From positions 125,203 through 186,398 of the forward strand of contig JAGOVW010000001.1 of the NCBI GenBank assembly GCA_018060545.1: DNA of 61,196 bases, in the 5' to 3' direction. Numbering within the stretch: the stretch's first letter is position 1; each line of letters starts with the position of its first letter. A program made the position numbers and the translations under genes. The stretch comes from Minisyncoccota bacterium (lineage in GTDB: Bacteria; Patescibacteriota; Minisyncoccia; Phycocordibacterales; UBA2100). A model generated the notes under the pieces. It was not told where the DNA came from. It saw only the letters and a list, made by a program, of their open reading frames with translations, and did not search any database. Positions 38,101 through 53,100 of the stretch are shown here, piece by piece.

Positions 38101-41100
38101 AATGCGTCTCAGTAACGCTGCAACTGGATTTACAGCCCGGTTGGACTCTGTTATCGACGAGGCTCGGCGTTCGGGCATTACGACTAATTTCACCAGTGCA
38201 GTGGCCACTCTCTATGAGATGCGCAGTCGCCTCGCCGGATCAACGGCGCTAACCGCACTCACACCCGATGAGCGAATGGCACTTGCGTATGACTACAAAG
38301 CGTTTGCGGAACTCTTCATCGAGTTGGTGAGTGGTACTGCGTCATTTGCAGATGGTTTGGCCGCCGCGGAGCGGGTGCAACGAAGGTCGCGAGTCGCCGA
38401 GGCTCCCCGATTCCGCATAGAGACTCCGGACGATATTGACTCACTAAATGGTTTCAGAACCTTGGTTGACGTGGCCAATAGGGTAGTGGGTGGTGACCCG
38501 TTGCTTGAGAGTGCTATGCGAGAAGTGGGGCAGGCGCGCCTTGATTTACGCGCACGAAATACTCGTGTAGCAGAAGCAGGTATCGCACGCGCGGTGGTGG
38601 CCGTAGAGGTGTTTAACGCTAAGCAGCCTGGTCTTTTGGAAGTAGTTGCATTAGGGCAAGTGCAAGCACCAGCACAGAGCCGCACGGCAGTATCTCGTTT
38701 GATGCCGATACTGTTCGCGCCACTGGTTGCACTTGGTTTCATTGATCCCGCTTCTGCTGCCGACGTAGCCACTGGTGCAGCAACCACCCTGCCGTCGGTC
38801 ACAGGACTGGTGCAGCAAGGAATCGCCACGATATTGAGCATCGGCACGCAGACTATCGGCCCAGTTCTGACACGTATTAGCGTGGCCAGTGGCTTCCGCA
38901 CTGCGACTCCAACAAATCTTCCTTCAGTTCCACAAGATGTGGCTGACGCTCTCTCGACACTCACATCTGATGGATCGGTAGGAGATACCTACCGCACGAC
39001 GGTCGTTGCGTTGGCACAGGCGCTCGGGCGCGAGGATATCGCGCAAGTTCAGCGGCACATAGATGCTCTTGCGACACTTGCGCCACGGTATGAGGAAGCA
39101 GCAGATGCGGTGTTTGCGTGGACATTAGAGACAACAGGTGATGTACGCAATATCGCACTTCTCGACGCGATACAGCGTGCGGGTGCATCAGCGAGTGCTG
39201 CGCGAGATGCAGCGTTGGCAGCGAAGGGGACATCGGGTGAGCAGGAAGCTCTTGAGGGGTATGCTCTTGCTGAAGTGAACGCACTGCGTGCAGATGACGC
39301 ACTTCTGCAAACGGCCACTGCCATCGCGGCAACGCCTGAGCGCCAGCCAGGTATCTTGGGACGGGGAATTACGTACATACTGAACAACATTGTGGCCACA
39401 CCGCAAGCCGCTCCTGCTACGCCTTCTGTCACACGTGTGCCTACGCCAGAGCAACAATCAGCAATCGATGCGTTGAATGCGGCGAAGGCAGCGCTCGACG
39501 GTTCATATGCCGACGCTGTGTCAGAAACGTCGGTACGTCCATTCGAAGAGGCAGTGGCACGTGCCCGTGCAGCGCTCGGTGCGCAAGGTCTCTCTGATAC
39601 TCCTGAAGGATCCATTGTAGACGCAGAGACAAGAGAAGTTGTTATAGCGGTTCCCGTGCCTGTTGCAGTGGCAGAAGAGCCAGTACTCATCCGTGCACGA
39701 CAGGCAGTAGCGGCATCTGTAGGGCCAAAGACTGGCGCAACATTGCCGCGCGAAGTGCGCAGTGTGCAAACACCAATTCGCCAAGTTGATACGCTCGCGC
39801 TTCCTGCAAACCAAGAGCAGCGTGATGCATTTACATTAGCGACACCAGCACGCAAAGGAGATACGTTCCTCTATCGCGCTGTCGCCGGTAACTTTGCGCA
39901 GCCAACAGACGTTGTGGCACCGGGTACAACTGATCAGGAATTCGAAGCGTTGCGCGCTCAAATCGATGAGGTGCAAAATCGCCTTGATGTGCTGCGTGTT
40001 GTAGGCCTCTTGGGCAACGACGCAGATGCGCTCACGCAATTCACTGATGCACTTACGAATCGGGCAGAAACTTTGAGTAGTTCAGACCCAGCACTCGTTG
40101 ATGCGATTGTGCGCATGCAAGCAAACATTTCTACCCTCACGCGTGGCACGCCAAACATACAAGCAGCGGCGATTGCGGATATGCAGGCACAGCTGCTGGC
40201 CAACCAAGCCGCTCTATTTACTGAATTGGGAACACTTTCCCCAGAAGATCGCACTGCCGCCGCGGTGGCACTTTTGAGAACACGCCGTGCATTGGAAGCG
40301 CAGGTGGCGGGGTTGGGCGAGGCAGTCTACTTTAGAAGCGCCGACGAAGCATTGCGCACGGTACCGATAGCAGGTGGCGCATACACATTAGTGCGCATTG
40401 CGGTTTCTTCAGAATACACAAACGACCTTGGTGACAGGATTGCTGTACCACAAGGATTGACGGGAGAGGCAGTTGCCCAAGCAGACGCTGCTATGAAGGG
40501 AGCTCTGGTGGTTCCTGATCAATGGTTTGTCATGAAAGAAAAATCACTGGCGGGTAATCGAGCACCCAAATCGCGCATCGGTAAGACGGTGTTTATTGCA
40601 GGCGAGCTTGCATACCTGCTGGCTGGCCCAGCATTTGGCGAAGCGGGAAGAGGTGGCACTGGGCAGGAGCAAACATTTGTGAGCGTATCGTTCGATGGGC
40701 AAGGACGCATGAGCTTTGGCGAGCCGGTGCTTACACCGCGACAGCAAGTAAAGGCATTTGTGGAAGGAAAGCTTGCGCAAGCCTGGAGTGGGGCGCGCAC
40801 CACCGTTGCTGATGCAGCTTCACGTGATGTTGCGGCGCCAGTACGCCAAGGACTTCTCTCACTCCTCACATTTGGCCTCAGTGATCAGGCTGTTGCCCAG
40901 CCGGTGCCAAGTGCGGTCGCACAAGATCCACTTTCACCTGCGCGAGCGCTCACCCAGGCGGAGCGACAAGTGGTGCCAAAAGCCCCAGCTGATGTTGCAA
41001 AAGTTGAGGCACGCGCAGCACAAGTTGCAGCGCTGTCACCTCATTTTGCTACGTTAATAAACACAGCGCGCACAAGTGGGTTACCTACTCCTGAGTTTTG

Positions 41101-44100
41101 GCCAGCGATGAGTGCAGACGCGCCTCGCACCTATCGGTTTGGGGTCATGCATGACACTGCGGCAAATGTAGGAGGAAGGAACAGTGCAATATTCCCACGC
41201 CTCCAGACCTCAAATGGGCCAGTGACCGCACATATGTACGTATTGCGTGACGGAACGATTATTTTCTCTCAACCAGAAGGAGCGCCTGTGGCACACGTCA
41301 CCAGTCAGCCGAGAGGAATACTCGCATTTGGAAAGGCGCTAGACCTCAATAATTCAAATGCGATTGGTGTGGAGTTCGAGAATGAGTCAGGCAAGCCTTT
41401 GAGCCCTGAGCAGGTGAAAGCTATAGATTCGCTCGTGCCGTTCATGATTGCACGTTATGGAATTGACGGCGGTTTCTTTGGGCACCAAGAAACACATGCA
41501 AAGTGGCCTGGGGAAGGGGTCATGGCTGCAAACGCAGCTCGCTTGAATCGCACGATTTATCTTCGCAGCCAAGGGGTGCCAGTAGGCGAACGCGCTGTGT
41601 TTGATGAGTATGGACCAATTGCTGACGAACGAAGCAAGCCTGCGGCAGCGCCTACCCAAAATAGTCGCGGTCCACTTATGTTGAACCCGATTGCGTTGCG
41701 CGATGCAGCTGTGCAATTCTTTAATCGCGTGACTAGCGACGAAGCGAAGGTTGCAGGCCCAACAGGCGAAGAAATTGCGGCTGCGCTCTTTGTTCCTGTG
41801 GATGCGGAAGGGTTAAACAATTTTGATTTACGTCCAGTGCCTGCAGTTGCTGCCGGTGGCCCAGGAGCTGGTGAGCCACCAGTAGTGCCGGCGCGACAGT
41901 TTACGGTCGGTTCAGTAATTCATTTCCTCCTCGGTATATCGCCTGCATATGGTGAAGCAGGGCCAGGGCGTTCGTACACAGTTGGCGAATCACGCTACAG
42001 TGTGCTCACCATCGAAGAGACTCAAAAGCTTGTGGGGCAGCAAATAGAGCCGCGTACGGCATCGATCTACAAAACAGGCGACAAGACCTCGACGGGCGCA
42101 CCATTTCAACCACAGAATCAGTTCATATTTGCACACAAGACCTGGCCAATAGGTACAGTCGTTGAGTTCACGGGCCCCACAGGATTGAAAGCTGTGGCGC
42201 GTGTGGCTGATCGCGGGCCATTCATTTCTGGACGCGACTACGACCTCACTGCTCCTTTGGCAGCGGCGGTGGGTATTCGCGAAGGGCAAGGGTTGGGCCA
42301 AGTTGGTGCACGTGTCTTGCGTGTCCCATCTCCTGAAGAACTTGCCACCTATAGTGGGCCAGTTGCATTCCCAAAGAGCGCTCCTGATGTTGGTCCAGTG
42401 ATTGCCACAGCACCGAGCCAAGTGCCGCGCATCGCGCAACAAATGATTCAAAAGACACAGCAGGTCGTGAGCGGCATCGCTCCAGCCGTTACTCAGCGTG
42501 TAGAGCAAGTGACACGCACTGTGACCACTACCGTACGCGGGGACATCCAAAAGATTGACGCAACTCTTTCCACGTACATGAATGGTCTTGCGAAGATTGA
42601 TGCGATGGAAAAGAAGGGTGTGTTCTGGGCACTAGGCAACATGGATACTATCCGCAAAGGTATCGAATCGTCAGCAGCAGATGCAGAAAATTTTGTAAAG
42701 ACCACCCGCGGCGAGATAGCGGCAGCCGGGCTGTCACCACAAGTGCAGGCACAGCTTGAAACTCGTCTCAAGGTGATCGAGAAAAGTATTGGTGAAGTTC
42801 GTACCTTGGTACCGCAAGACTTGGGGTCGGTGAAAGATCAGATTCGTGCGGCGGGGGACAGAGGATTGCGCGAGGCACAGGTGGTGCGCGCACAGCTTGA
42901 TAAGGCACTTGCAGATGCCCGCAGTGCGGCAGAGCTTGCAGTTAAAACTGACCCTGCACGCGACCCACTATCGCAGCCTCAGCCAGTTACCGAAACGATC
43001 ACACGAACACAGGCAGTAACGCCAGCACCCGTGGTGGCACCAGATACACGTACCTCCGTGGTTACAGCCCCAGATAATCTTAAGGGTTACAAGATTGGTG
43101 CGCTTTGCGATTCAAACTGTGAAATTGCTCAAGCTCCTCTTGAGCGTGCATTGGGCACGGTCAGTCGCTCAAATCCAAATGCCGCTGGTGCAACCGTGAA
43201 TACAGTTGCTGCCAACCGAGGTTTCGGGTTGGTGAATGGCCCTCGAAACGGGGAGGATCAGTTTGCGAAATTTAAGGCCGATGCGGTCCGCATTGCTGAT
43301 ACAAGGCCGGATGCGGTGTTCTTGAGTGTGGGTGCAAATGATGCGCCGCATCTTCCAGCAAAGACAGCTCTTTTTGAGCAGCGACTCACTGAATTGGTAA
43401 AAATATTCACCGACCGAGGCATAAAGGTTCATCTCATTGAGCAGGCAACGTATAAGCCATCTCTCACGCAGGGTATCAATGCAGCAAACCAAACTATTGC
43501 AAAAGTTGCTCGTGGCAATAATCAGGCACGTATCATCAGTTCAGGCAGTTTCGCTCAAGGAAAAGGTTTAGCGTCCGATGCGGAGGCTGTGCACTTTAGT
43601 GCGGCAGGGTGGGACACAATCGCGCTACTAGCTCGAGAACAAATGGTGAAAGATCGCGCGCTTCCAGGAAGGGCAGATGCGCCAGTCGTCGCTCCCACAC
43701 CGGCGGTGCGAGTACAGCCAGCGGTACCCGTAGCGGTAACCGAAGAATGTACGGGGACGTGCCAGACGCGATTTGGTATCAAGGCCCAACTCGCGTCGCC
43801 TGCAAACTGGGTCTCTAGAAATCTGCAAGACATTCTCTCAAGCGCTGGTTGTACCGGTGCGATGCACTCCTGCTACAAGACAAGCACGGGCGATGCTGAA
43901 GCCTACTTCAGTAAGCTATTGATGCAGCCGGAATACAAAGATGGTTGTAAACCACTCACGGTGCAGTGCATCATTGTAGGCAAGTGGGTAGCTGATGATA
44001 CGGCATGGCGTGCATCTGTCGGTTCGCGCGCTATCGTTGCCGACCCGCAAGGTCATGCATCACGAGTGGTGCGCTTTATGGCTGAATTAGGAGTGAACAT

Positions 44101-47100
44101 TACCCTCACGACACCACTCGATCTTTCAGACCGCGCAACGAGGCTCGCTTTGGCCAAAGCCATGTCGCGTGCAGAACTAGCGGCAGGCAAGCAACCATAC
44201 AGCGATGCAGTTCTTGAGGAAGGTTACCGCCGCGCAGTGGTGCGTTCTGGTCAACCGGCTCCTACAGTAGGCGACCGCATTACCCAAGTGGGAGAGGAGG
44301 TGCGAGAGGTCATCACGCGCGTTACTCCGACTCCGATGGCTGGCACGACCGCAGACCCACGCAATACGCGAAACGTAGACAACCAGTTTGAACGAGAATT
44401 TGCGGAATTGGCGCAATTGCCAGCAGAGGTACAAGAAATGCTGCGTTTGGCACAAGCGGGGAAGTTGTTCACTGTTGATCCGGTCACCAAGCGGATTATC
44501 GACTCAGCCTCGCCCGGGGTAGTTTTCGTGGGGTCGGTACTTTCAGGGAATAATTCCAGAAATCTCAATGATCTGAAAAAAAGAATAACTATAAATCGGC
44601 TGGTGACCCATGATGTTTCAAATGGTCCAGGCAATTTCAATGGTAGTGGCGCATTTGCAGTGGAAGGTGCTGGTATTGAATGGGTGGGGAGTAACAGAGG
44701 TGCACCGGTACATTTCTTAGTCACGCATCCATTCGATCAAGATCGCCGTATTAGTGTGGGCAGTTCTTTTTACAATGTGAAGAAAGGGCAAGTCCTGGTG
44801 GTCCAGTTTGCACCCTTTGATGCAGAGTTAAACCACGCGACTGGCATGTCCTTCGATAGCTTTGGAATCGAGAATATGGGTCGCTCTGGGCAGCGCCTGC
44901 CTGCCGCTATGCTTGCTGCTAACTTCGGAATTCTCAAGGCTGCGGAACAAGCATTGGGTAAAGAGATTGCGGTTGCGCCGCATGGCATCGGACCATCGCG
45001 CCGCAACCAAGAGGGGGTTGATTTGGCAAACTTCCTTGCCCGTGGACGCACTAACGCACAAGAGTTCTTTGGCCGCATTAGCGCGCGTGTTCGCGATGCA
45101 TCGGGCAACTTCTTTGCGGTAGGGCCCGGCAACACACAAATTGCGTGGGGTGGCGACACTGGCTTGCAGTCGCAACCCGGCCGTATCACTTCTACTATGG
45201 CGCAGCGCACTACCGTCGCACCTCAATCACGCCCTGTGCAGTACCGCACGGAAATTCAGTACACGCCGATCCCTGATTCAGGGCAGGGTGTAGTAAGTGG
45301 GCTGCCAACAGGCGCGCAGTATCGCTTGGTAGGGGCTGCTGCACAGCCAGCACGCACGGAGACAGCCGCACCAACCCCAACTCTGACACCTGCGCCAAGT
45401 AGTGAAGTAGTGCCACTATCTTCCGAGCTTCTGGCTCACATTACAGCAGCTACGGGTATCAACGGCCGAGCAAGAGTCGCTTCTGCTGCACGTCTGCCTG
45501 ATGGTTCTATCCAACTCTTTGCCAGCGACGGAACACGCATCGGGACGCTCAGCGTGGCACCCGCAAACTCAATTAATACGGAAGCGGCTGTCCGCGAAGC
45601 GGCAACTGCAATCAAGGGTATTGCCAAAGAAGGTGTCATCATGCCGATGACGGTGATAGACCCTCGCAACCCTCTTGATCCAAAGCAAATGGTTCGCGTG
45701 TTTATGCCGGAAGCGCTAGCGCTTGATACTGCGCTGCGCGCTGCAAACCTGCCGCGCCTTTCGACGGTAGACTCTCGCCACGTGGGGCCAGGGCGCACGT
45801 CCGATCAGGCAGAGCTCAAGTACGACTCACCTGAATCTCAGAGACGGGCGATTGCCGCAGCAGAGAAAATTCGCGCGGTCACTGTTCCTGTTGATCTGGC
45901 AATTCCAGATGGCGATCGTCGCTTCCGCGACGGATTCACCTTGGCCGATTACACAGCACTCATGCGCTCGATTGATGGGGCAGAGGCGACCGACATTGCC
46001 AATAACTTGAAGTTGCACGACCGTCAAAACTACATCAGTCGTGACGCACTGCAGCGCCACCTGCTCGCCTCTGCAATTCTTGGTCTCCCAGACATGGGCA
46101 AGATATTCGCCACAACAGAAAACGGACATGGCGGCCTGCACTTGGGAGGGGACGACATTGATTTTGCAACAGGGCCAGCGGGTCTTGCTACTGACTATGC
46201 GTGGCGCACGGGTAACTATACGAATGCGATCGGGAGCCATACACTTGCCGCACAATTCATGGCCTTCGGCTACGCGCATCACGCTCTAGCGCTCGCTGGT
46301 TCGCCAAAGGGTGGTGTGTATCCAACGCCAAGTGGCCACATTGGAACGGATACACGACCGCGCGGTGCATGGAATGGAGAGACTCCTGCTGATGGCGGCA
46401 ACCCGCTCATAAAAAATATGATGCGTAACACGCTGCGCGTTGCCTACGACCACTTTGCAAATGGCACAACAGCGCAAATACCGTTTGCCGATGTAGCAAA
46501 GCTTCGCGACAATAGCGCATTCAAAGGTGTCGGGGAGAGAAGAGCAATCTTCACCGGTAACAACGGCTCTGTGGCTGTGGACCTGCATCCAGCGGTTGCA
46601 GCAGGGCCACGAGCATCAACTGTAGCGACAGCTCCAACACCTGCACGCGCCACAACTGCAGAGCCTGCAGCAGCACGCCCAGTTGGCGTTGCATGGGAAG
46701 GGCGTCAGACGCTCCCATCTATTGGATTGAGTGTACGCTTGTACTATCCAAAAACCACCGACATAACGAAACCGTTGACTCTCGTCCACTATTTCCATGG
46801 AAATGATGGCATAACGGCCACGTGGAGCCAGATGAAAGAGCAGGCAGACAAGGCTGGGCTGCGAGGTTCAAATATTGTGGTTGTAGCGCCAGAGTTTGTA
46901 GGCGAAATTGGAAACACCGCAAGCCCATTCAATGCGCCTGATTCGTTCGCGCGGTACCGTGTGGAAGCTCAGAACGCAGTGCGTGTTGGCTCTGCTCAGC
47001 AAGGTACCGTGCCTACATTCACCGCGGGGGATGCAGTAGTTGCATACAGTGGTGGATTTAATGCCGCACGAAGTGTGATTATTCTGAATCCAGAGTTAGT

Positions 47101-50100
47101 GAAGGCAGTAACGCTTGTGGACGCGAATTACGGAAGCCAATCACCATTTGCTACGTGGGCAAAATCGCGCCAGGCACTGGGTCAGAATCCTGCGCTCATG
47201 AGTATTGGACTCACGACCAATGCTCTTAATAACAAACTGCGTGAGCTGCTCATTGGAAATCCAGCGGCGCAAACGGTATTTGATGAAGTGGGGTACCAAC
47301 ACCAGCAATCGGTATCACGAGCGCGCGGCGGCAACATGCTGGTGGAAACACTTGAACGCGCAGGGATCATTGCGGCCACCGTTGCGGAACCGGCAACTCG
47401 CCCTGCGGTGGTGACGCAGCCGGCAGTTGTGCCAAAAGTCGTACGAGAGCGCACGTGGATTAACCTCTCACGCGGCCCTTCCTCAGTAGAGATTGCACGT
47501 CTTATGGGAGAAGGTGTGCGTATATTTGACTTTGATTTGTCTTCCACAAACGGTGTGAATGCTGCTCGAGAAGTGCTGCAAAAAGGGGGAGAAGTCTCTG
47601 TGTACCACGTGGGTGCAGGAGGAGGGGCAACCTGGGGTGAAGCGAGCTACACATTGCCGCAACTACTTGCAAATCTAAAGAGAGACATACCTGGCCTTAT
47701 TACGAAAGTAGGGACACCAAAGAAACTTATTATCCACGTCGATAACGTGCACGATCTTGTGTATTTTGCGGCAAATGACACACAGAGAGGCACTCGTACA
47801 GACATCAAAGCAGGGGAGTTTGATGGACTCAAGCAGGTCATTGATATGGTGCGCGCCACCTGTGCTGCGCAAAGTGTTGAGTGTACGCTGGCCATGAAAA
47901 ACAACGTACACAATGTGCTCCGCCTTTTGAACGACAAGCCCGAATATAAGCAGTACATGCGATATTTGTGGATAGAAAATATGACCGGTGATCAAAATCA
48001 GGTGGTTGTAGCAAGGGAAATAGCTGAGAGAGGTATTCCAGTGAATATCATCGGCTTTGGAGCACTAAAGCCAGGCGCTGCGGTAGTGAATCCTCCTGGC
48101 TTGCCTGCAAAAGAAAAAATTGTAGAAAACGAAGTCTCTGAGGTGGGGATGCAAGCTTTCTTGCGAGACAATACTTGGATTTCTGGGGGTGTCTGGTCCC
48201 CACGTGAAGACGAATTGAGTCCAACTAGAATCTTCGCAGGTGTTGTACCTAATCTCGAGGTTGCCACTGCCGCCACCCCCTCGGCACCCGCAACAGTAGT
48301 GAACTTTGACACGACGCGCACGCTTGTATCTGCAGACATTGATTCGTTGCTCAAAGACAACCCAGGACAGACGATTATTGTGGGTGGCGAGGCATGGGGC
48401 GACAAGCCAGGGTGGGAGCGGTTGGTTGCAGAGGTGCGCGCACGCCAAGCTAAAGGCGAGCCGTTGTTGTTGCACCTATACAGCCCAGGACCGGGAATAG
48501 TGCGATTCTCTGATGGAGAAGCAAAGGAGCTTAATGAGTATGCTGCAGAGGAGGGAATGAGTCTTGATGCATGGCGAGCGGGTCGCTTTGTGAACGGGGA
48601 ACCTACTGGCTGGGTCAAGTCTATGTTGAAGCGAGTTGAGTCATACAAACCAAATACATTTGAAGCTGATAACGTTGATGGTTCTTATGTGGGCAAGGAC
48701 CCAGCAGCACTGGTGGCGTTCTTGCAAAATGTGCAAACCTGGCTCGACGCAAAAGGTATCAACTCAAAGATTGTGTTGAAGAATCTCTCCGATGCGCAAT
48801 GGAGGGCGGTCATAGCTGCAGTAACAAAAGACAAGACGATCCGACTTTCACTACTTGCCAACATTGCAATACACGAGACTTCCGCGGGAACGCTGAGCGA
48901 GGAAATTGGTATTACAGAAGTGCGCACGACCAATACGAATAGCTATCCAACACCACGAGTATTGCAAGCAAAGGCAGCGGTAAACGCTACGTATAGTCGT
49001 TTGGGTGGAGGAGCTGCACCAGCACCTGTAGTGGCGGCACCAGCTACTCCAACTAAGGCTGATTCTCTTGAAAAGCCCGACTTCGATACGGCAAATGTGC
49101 GCGTAACCTATGGGGGAATTGGTGAAGTACGTATCGAATATGTGGGAGAAGGAAATTCGTTCAACGTAACACCGCAGGCTCTTGGTCTTCTCACTGATGC
49201 AGGCCGTGCAAAAGTGTCCTTCTATGTGGATGGCAGCAAGCTCACTCTTGCTGAATTCAATCAACTCCTGGATCAGGCTCATACTGCACGCGCTATCGGA
49301 GCGAGGGTTGCTGCACAACTAAAAGATAATCCTAAACTTGCCGAGCAAATCAAAAACGAAAGTGGGACCGATGTAGCAGGGCAGACACCAGATTTAGTAA
49401 AGGTGGCGCTCGGCACTGATAAAGATGGGTACACGGTGTTCTATGATTTCCGATTCCCGGGCACAAATGTTGGGTTCACAATTCACAAGCCACTAAATCC
49501 TGAAGCCGCTGATGTGCTGCGTCAGGCGGTGGCCGCGGGAGTGTTGCCGGTGCAATCACGATTGGCACCTGGCCCAGAAGGTCTGGCAATAGTGGCTCCA
49601 GGGCGTGGGGCAATCAGTATTGAGTTTGGCCAGGCTTCCGTACCAGAGGCGATGGCGCGACTCGGTGGATTGAAGGTAAAGACAGCAACTGCAGATACGG
49701 TAACGTTAGAGGACGGAACGGTGCTCACTGTTAAAGAAATTGAAACGACGCCGGCAAGTGCACCAGTTGCTGCCGCACCAGCACCAAGCACAGTGACTCC
49801 AACCCCAACAACGGCAACCACCATTACCGAAGCCGAGTCTTCACTACTGAAGCGCTTCGCCGCTGCACAAAAGGCGGTGAGTACTCCAGCAGGTGGGCAG
49901 CAGGCGCTTGCTGAAGTAACTGCAGTACAGGCGGAAATGGAACGGGCAGGTCTAAAAATAGTAGCGTCAGCACCAAAGCCGGAAGCAGGTGGTCCTGATT
50001 TCAAATTTACGAAGGGAGGTGTAGAAGTTGCCGCTCTTGCACCTGATGGAACATTTACACCGGCGACAGGAGTGGCTATTGCACCTGCACGACCAGAAAC

Positions 50101-53100
50101 AGCAGTTGCTACGCCTGCACCAGTGGTACGCCAGCCGGGGCAGATTGCAAGCGAGGCGGAGTTTACCGAGATCGCAAAAGCAGTTATAGCTGAGATGGGT
50201 GGTCTTCCAGCGCTTGATACGGTGTGGCGCTACGACGCGCGAGGGAACGTGTATAACGGAAATGGCATTCTGGTGCCTGGTTTTAAAATGAATCCTGTAG
50301 GCTCCGCTGCTTCTCGAGCGGGGACGTATGACAAAGTTGCGGCAACGACTGTTGCGCTGAATGAGGTGATGCGGCGCGTCCTTGGGGAACCTCTTGCCTT
50401 TAGTTCCGGGCATCGCCCTGGCAACATTGGGTCAACGCGACACCACGCAGCTGTCGGCAGTCGAGTCGGAAGTGGTTTGCCTGGGTATCAGGGTACCGAC
50501 TTCACGTATGCACTCGATTATGTTTCTCCATCTGGCTCGCCACTCGTGAAGAACGCCATTGTTACTCTCGCAAATCGGGCCCGGTTTGCACTTAATGAAT
50601 CTGTGGTGGCCTTGGGTGGTACGCGTGACTACATTCAGATGAGTGTGGGTGCATCGTATGGTGGTACTCCGACTATGGTGCACATCGACACCGACCGGCG
50701 CTCTGTGATGCGCGCATACCACATTGGGTCTGATCAAGGTACAAGCTTGGGGAGAACGTATCGCGCAATTTTGACAGGGGGGTATGTGCCGCATGCAGAA
50801 TTTGAACAGGCACTTCGTGCTTCTGGTATTCCAGTGCGTGGTGGTGTGGTGGTAGCCGCTCCAGCAAGTCCAGCTGCCCAACCTGCAGCCCCTACACCAG
50901 TCAGACAGTACGTACTCGTAGACAGCAAGGGCGCACAGGTAGGCAATCCGGTCGCTGCAGCAGACGTTAAACCGGCAAAACAAGTGATGCTCGTTGAAAC
51001 AGCTGCACCTACACGACTCATTAGCCTTATTGATGCTGCACGCGGTCCGAAGCGAACAACTATCGGCACATACAACGTTGCGGGGGCCGCAGATTACGAA
51101 GCGCGCTGGTACGCGAAAAAATCCGGAGGCACCATTGAGCCAGGAGATTTTGTGGCATCACGCGGCGGCACTGTGCAGGCACCAGCAGTAGCTGCAGCAG
51201 CTCGCATTCCATCCATTACCGCCGCAACTCCTCGAGGTGTCGTGCAGACAACGCTTCTACTCAACGGCAGACAACTTTCAAGCGCAGAGTATCGAGCACT
51301 CACGCCTGCGGATAAAAAGTTGGTCCGATTCGCATGGACTGGGCCAGCCGGTACGGGCGTCGGAGATGGGGAAGGATACCGTGCCTATATGAAGAATGTT
51401 CGCGACGGTGTAGTTGCTCCTGCGTCCGCAACGGCACAGCTCGGGGAAGGTGGAGCTCGGCGCGTGGCAACATACACAGTGGCACCAGACGGCACCATGA
51501 AGGACACGGTTCCGCGCGGAATAGTTGGAAATGTTACTGCACCAGAGAGGGCGGCGATTATCGGATACTTCAATGCGCTTACTCGCGGGGCTGAGTTGGT
51601 TATGCTTGAAAACGATAGAGCTACTATCGGTGTGAACAGATTCACCGACCCAGCTTTGCGCGCAAGCGTGGAAAAAGAGTTGAAGGCTCAGGGTGAGCGC
51701 ATGGTGAAACTAGGGCTAGCGGTTGTACCACGAAATGATGTAGCGAATCCTGCGGAGATAATTGCGTACTCGATTGAGCGCAGATCAGCGCCAGAGCAGT
51801 ATCTGGCGACACTATGGATCGATGAATTGCCGACACGTGAGGTTGTTGCGGCGCGTTCAAGTGGTGAGTTGGTAGTGGGGAGTGATGGTCGCTTGCGCAC
51901 TGGTGTTTTGAAATCTCCACTGCGTTCAGCGTTAGAGCAGACGACCATTGGAGGTTACAAGACATGGGCTGTTATTGCGGCCGCGGTCCCTGTCCTCGTT
52001 GCATTGAGAAAAGCTATCGGTGGCATCGCATCATTCTTCGGATTTGCTCTGCGACCTGTTGCACCTACAGTACTCGGTGGTGCAAATGGAAGTATGTTGA
52101 TTGCACCGGGTCCACATGTGGGTACGCCGACATACATAGCGAGGAATGTTGAGGTGCGTCCGGTTTACACAGTTGCGACTGCATCGCTAGGTGGCATGCG
52201 TGCTGTGGTGCCTGTACCTCCTGCTGGCGGCGCCCCTACGGCGCGCGGCGTCTATGGCCTCTGGCTCGCTGCCTTCCTTGCTTCAGGTGGTACGGATAAT
52301 GGCGAAGTGCGAACGTTGGACGAAGTGCGCTCGTTAGACAGCGCTCAGCCGGTGACGGTGCGCACTGTACGAGCACCTCGTGGCATAAGCGCACCTGCGC
52401 AGCCGACGTGGCGCACGGTACAAGATATTCAAAATGCACCGTTTGTTGCGGAAGAGTGTGATGTAAATCTTGAAACACTCGAAATGGTAAATGCTGCAGG
52501 AGAGCCATGTTCTGATTCCTCAACCACAGCAACGGACCCTGCAAAGATCAAGCAGCCTGCTCCGGGTACTGCAACAACAGGTGAGCCGCTTACTGAAATT
52601 GCTGTTACCCCTGTGGAGTTCACTCCCGCAGACAAGAAAGCAATCGGTACGGCCGAGATTGGACCAGATGGAAACGTGGTAGTGAAGAAAGAAACGCAGG
52701 TACCAGTGACTGACCCTGCTGCACCTGCTCCGGGCAATGTGCCAACTCCAGGCAATGGACGACCTGGTGATGGTAGCCGTTTCCCAAGCGCAGGTCCGCT
52801 CGATAAGTTGCGCGACATGATGAAGGGTCTTCCAAAGGGAGCAGGAGGTGGGTCTCCACAGGGTGGCGCGCCGGGTGGTGCACCTGGTGGAACTCCGCGA
52901 CCACCTGTAGGTGCAACAACCACGCCAGCAACATCAACCAAGCCAACCGTTTCTCGATTCTCATGTCGCCCAACTACGCTGTTGGGTAGCGGCACAACAA
53001 CAGTCGCGTGGGGTTGTTCTGTAGACACAGAGCTATCGGTAGGTATCGGGTTTTCAACGGGCGGCAGTACTTCAGGAACAACAACGGTACCTATAACAGC

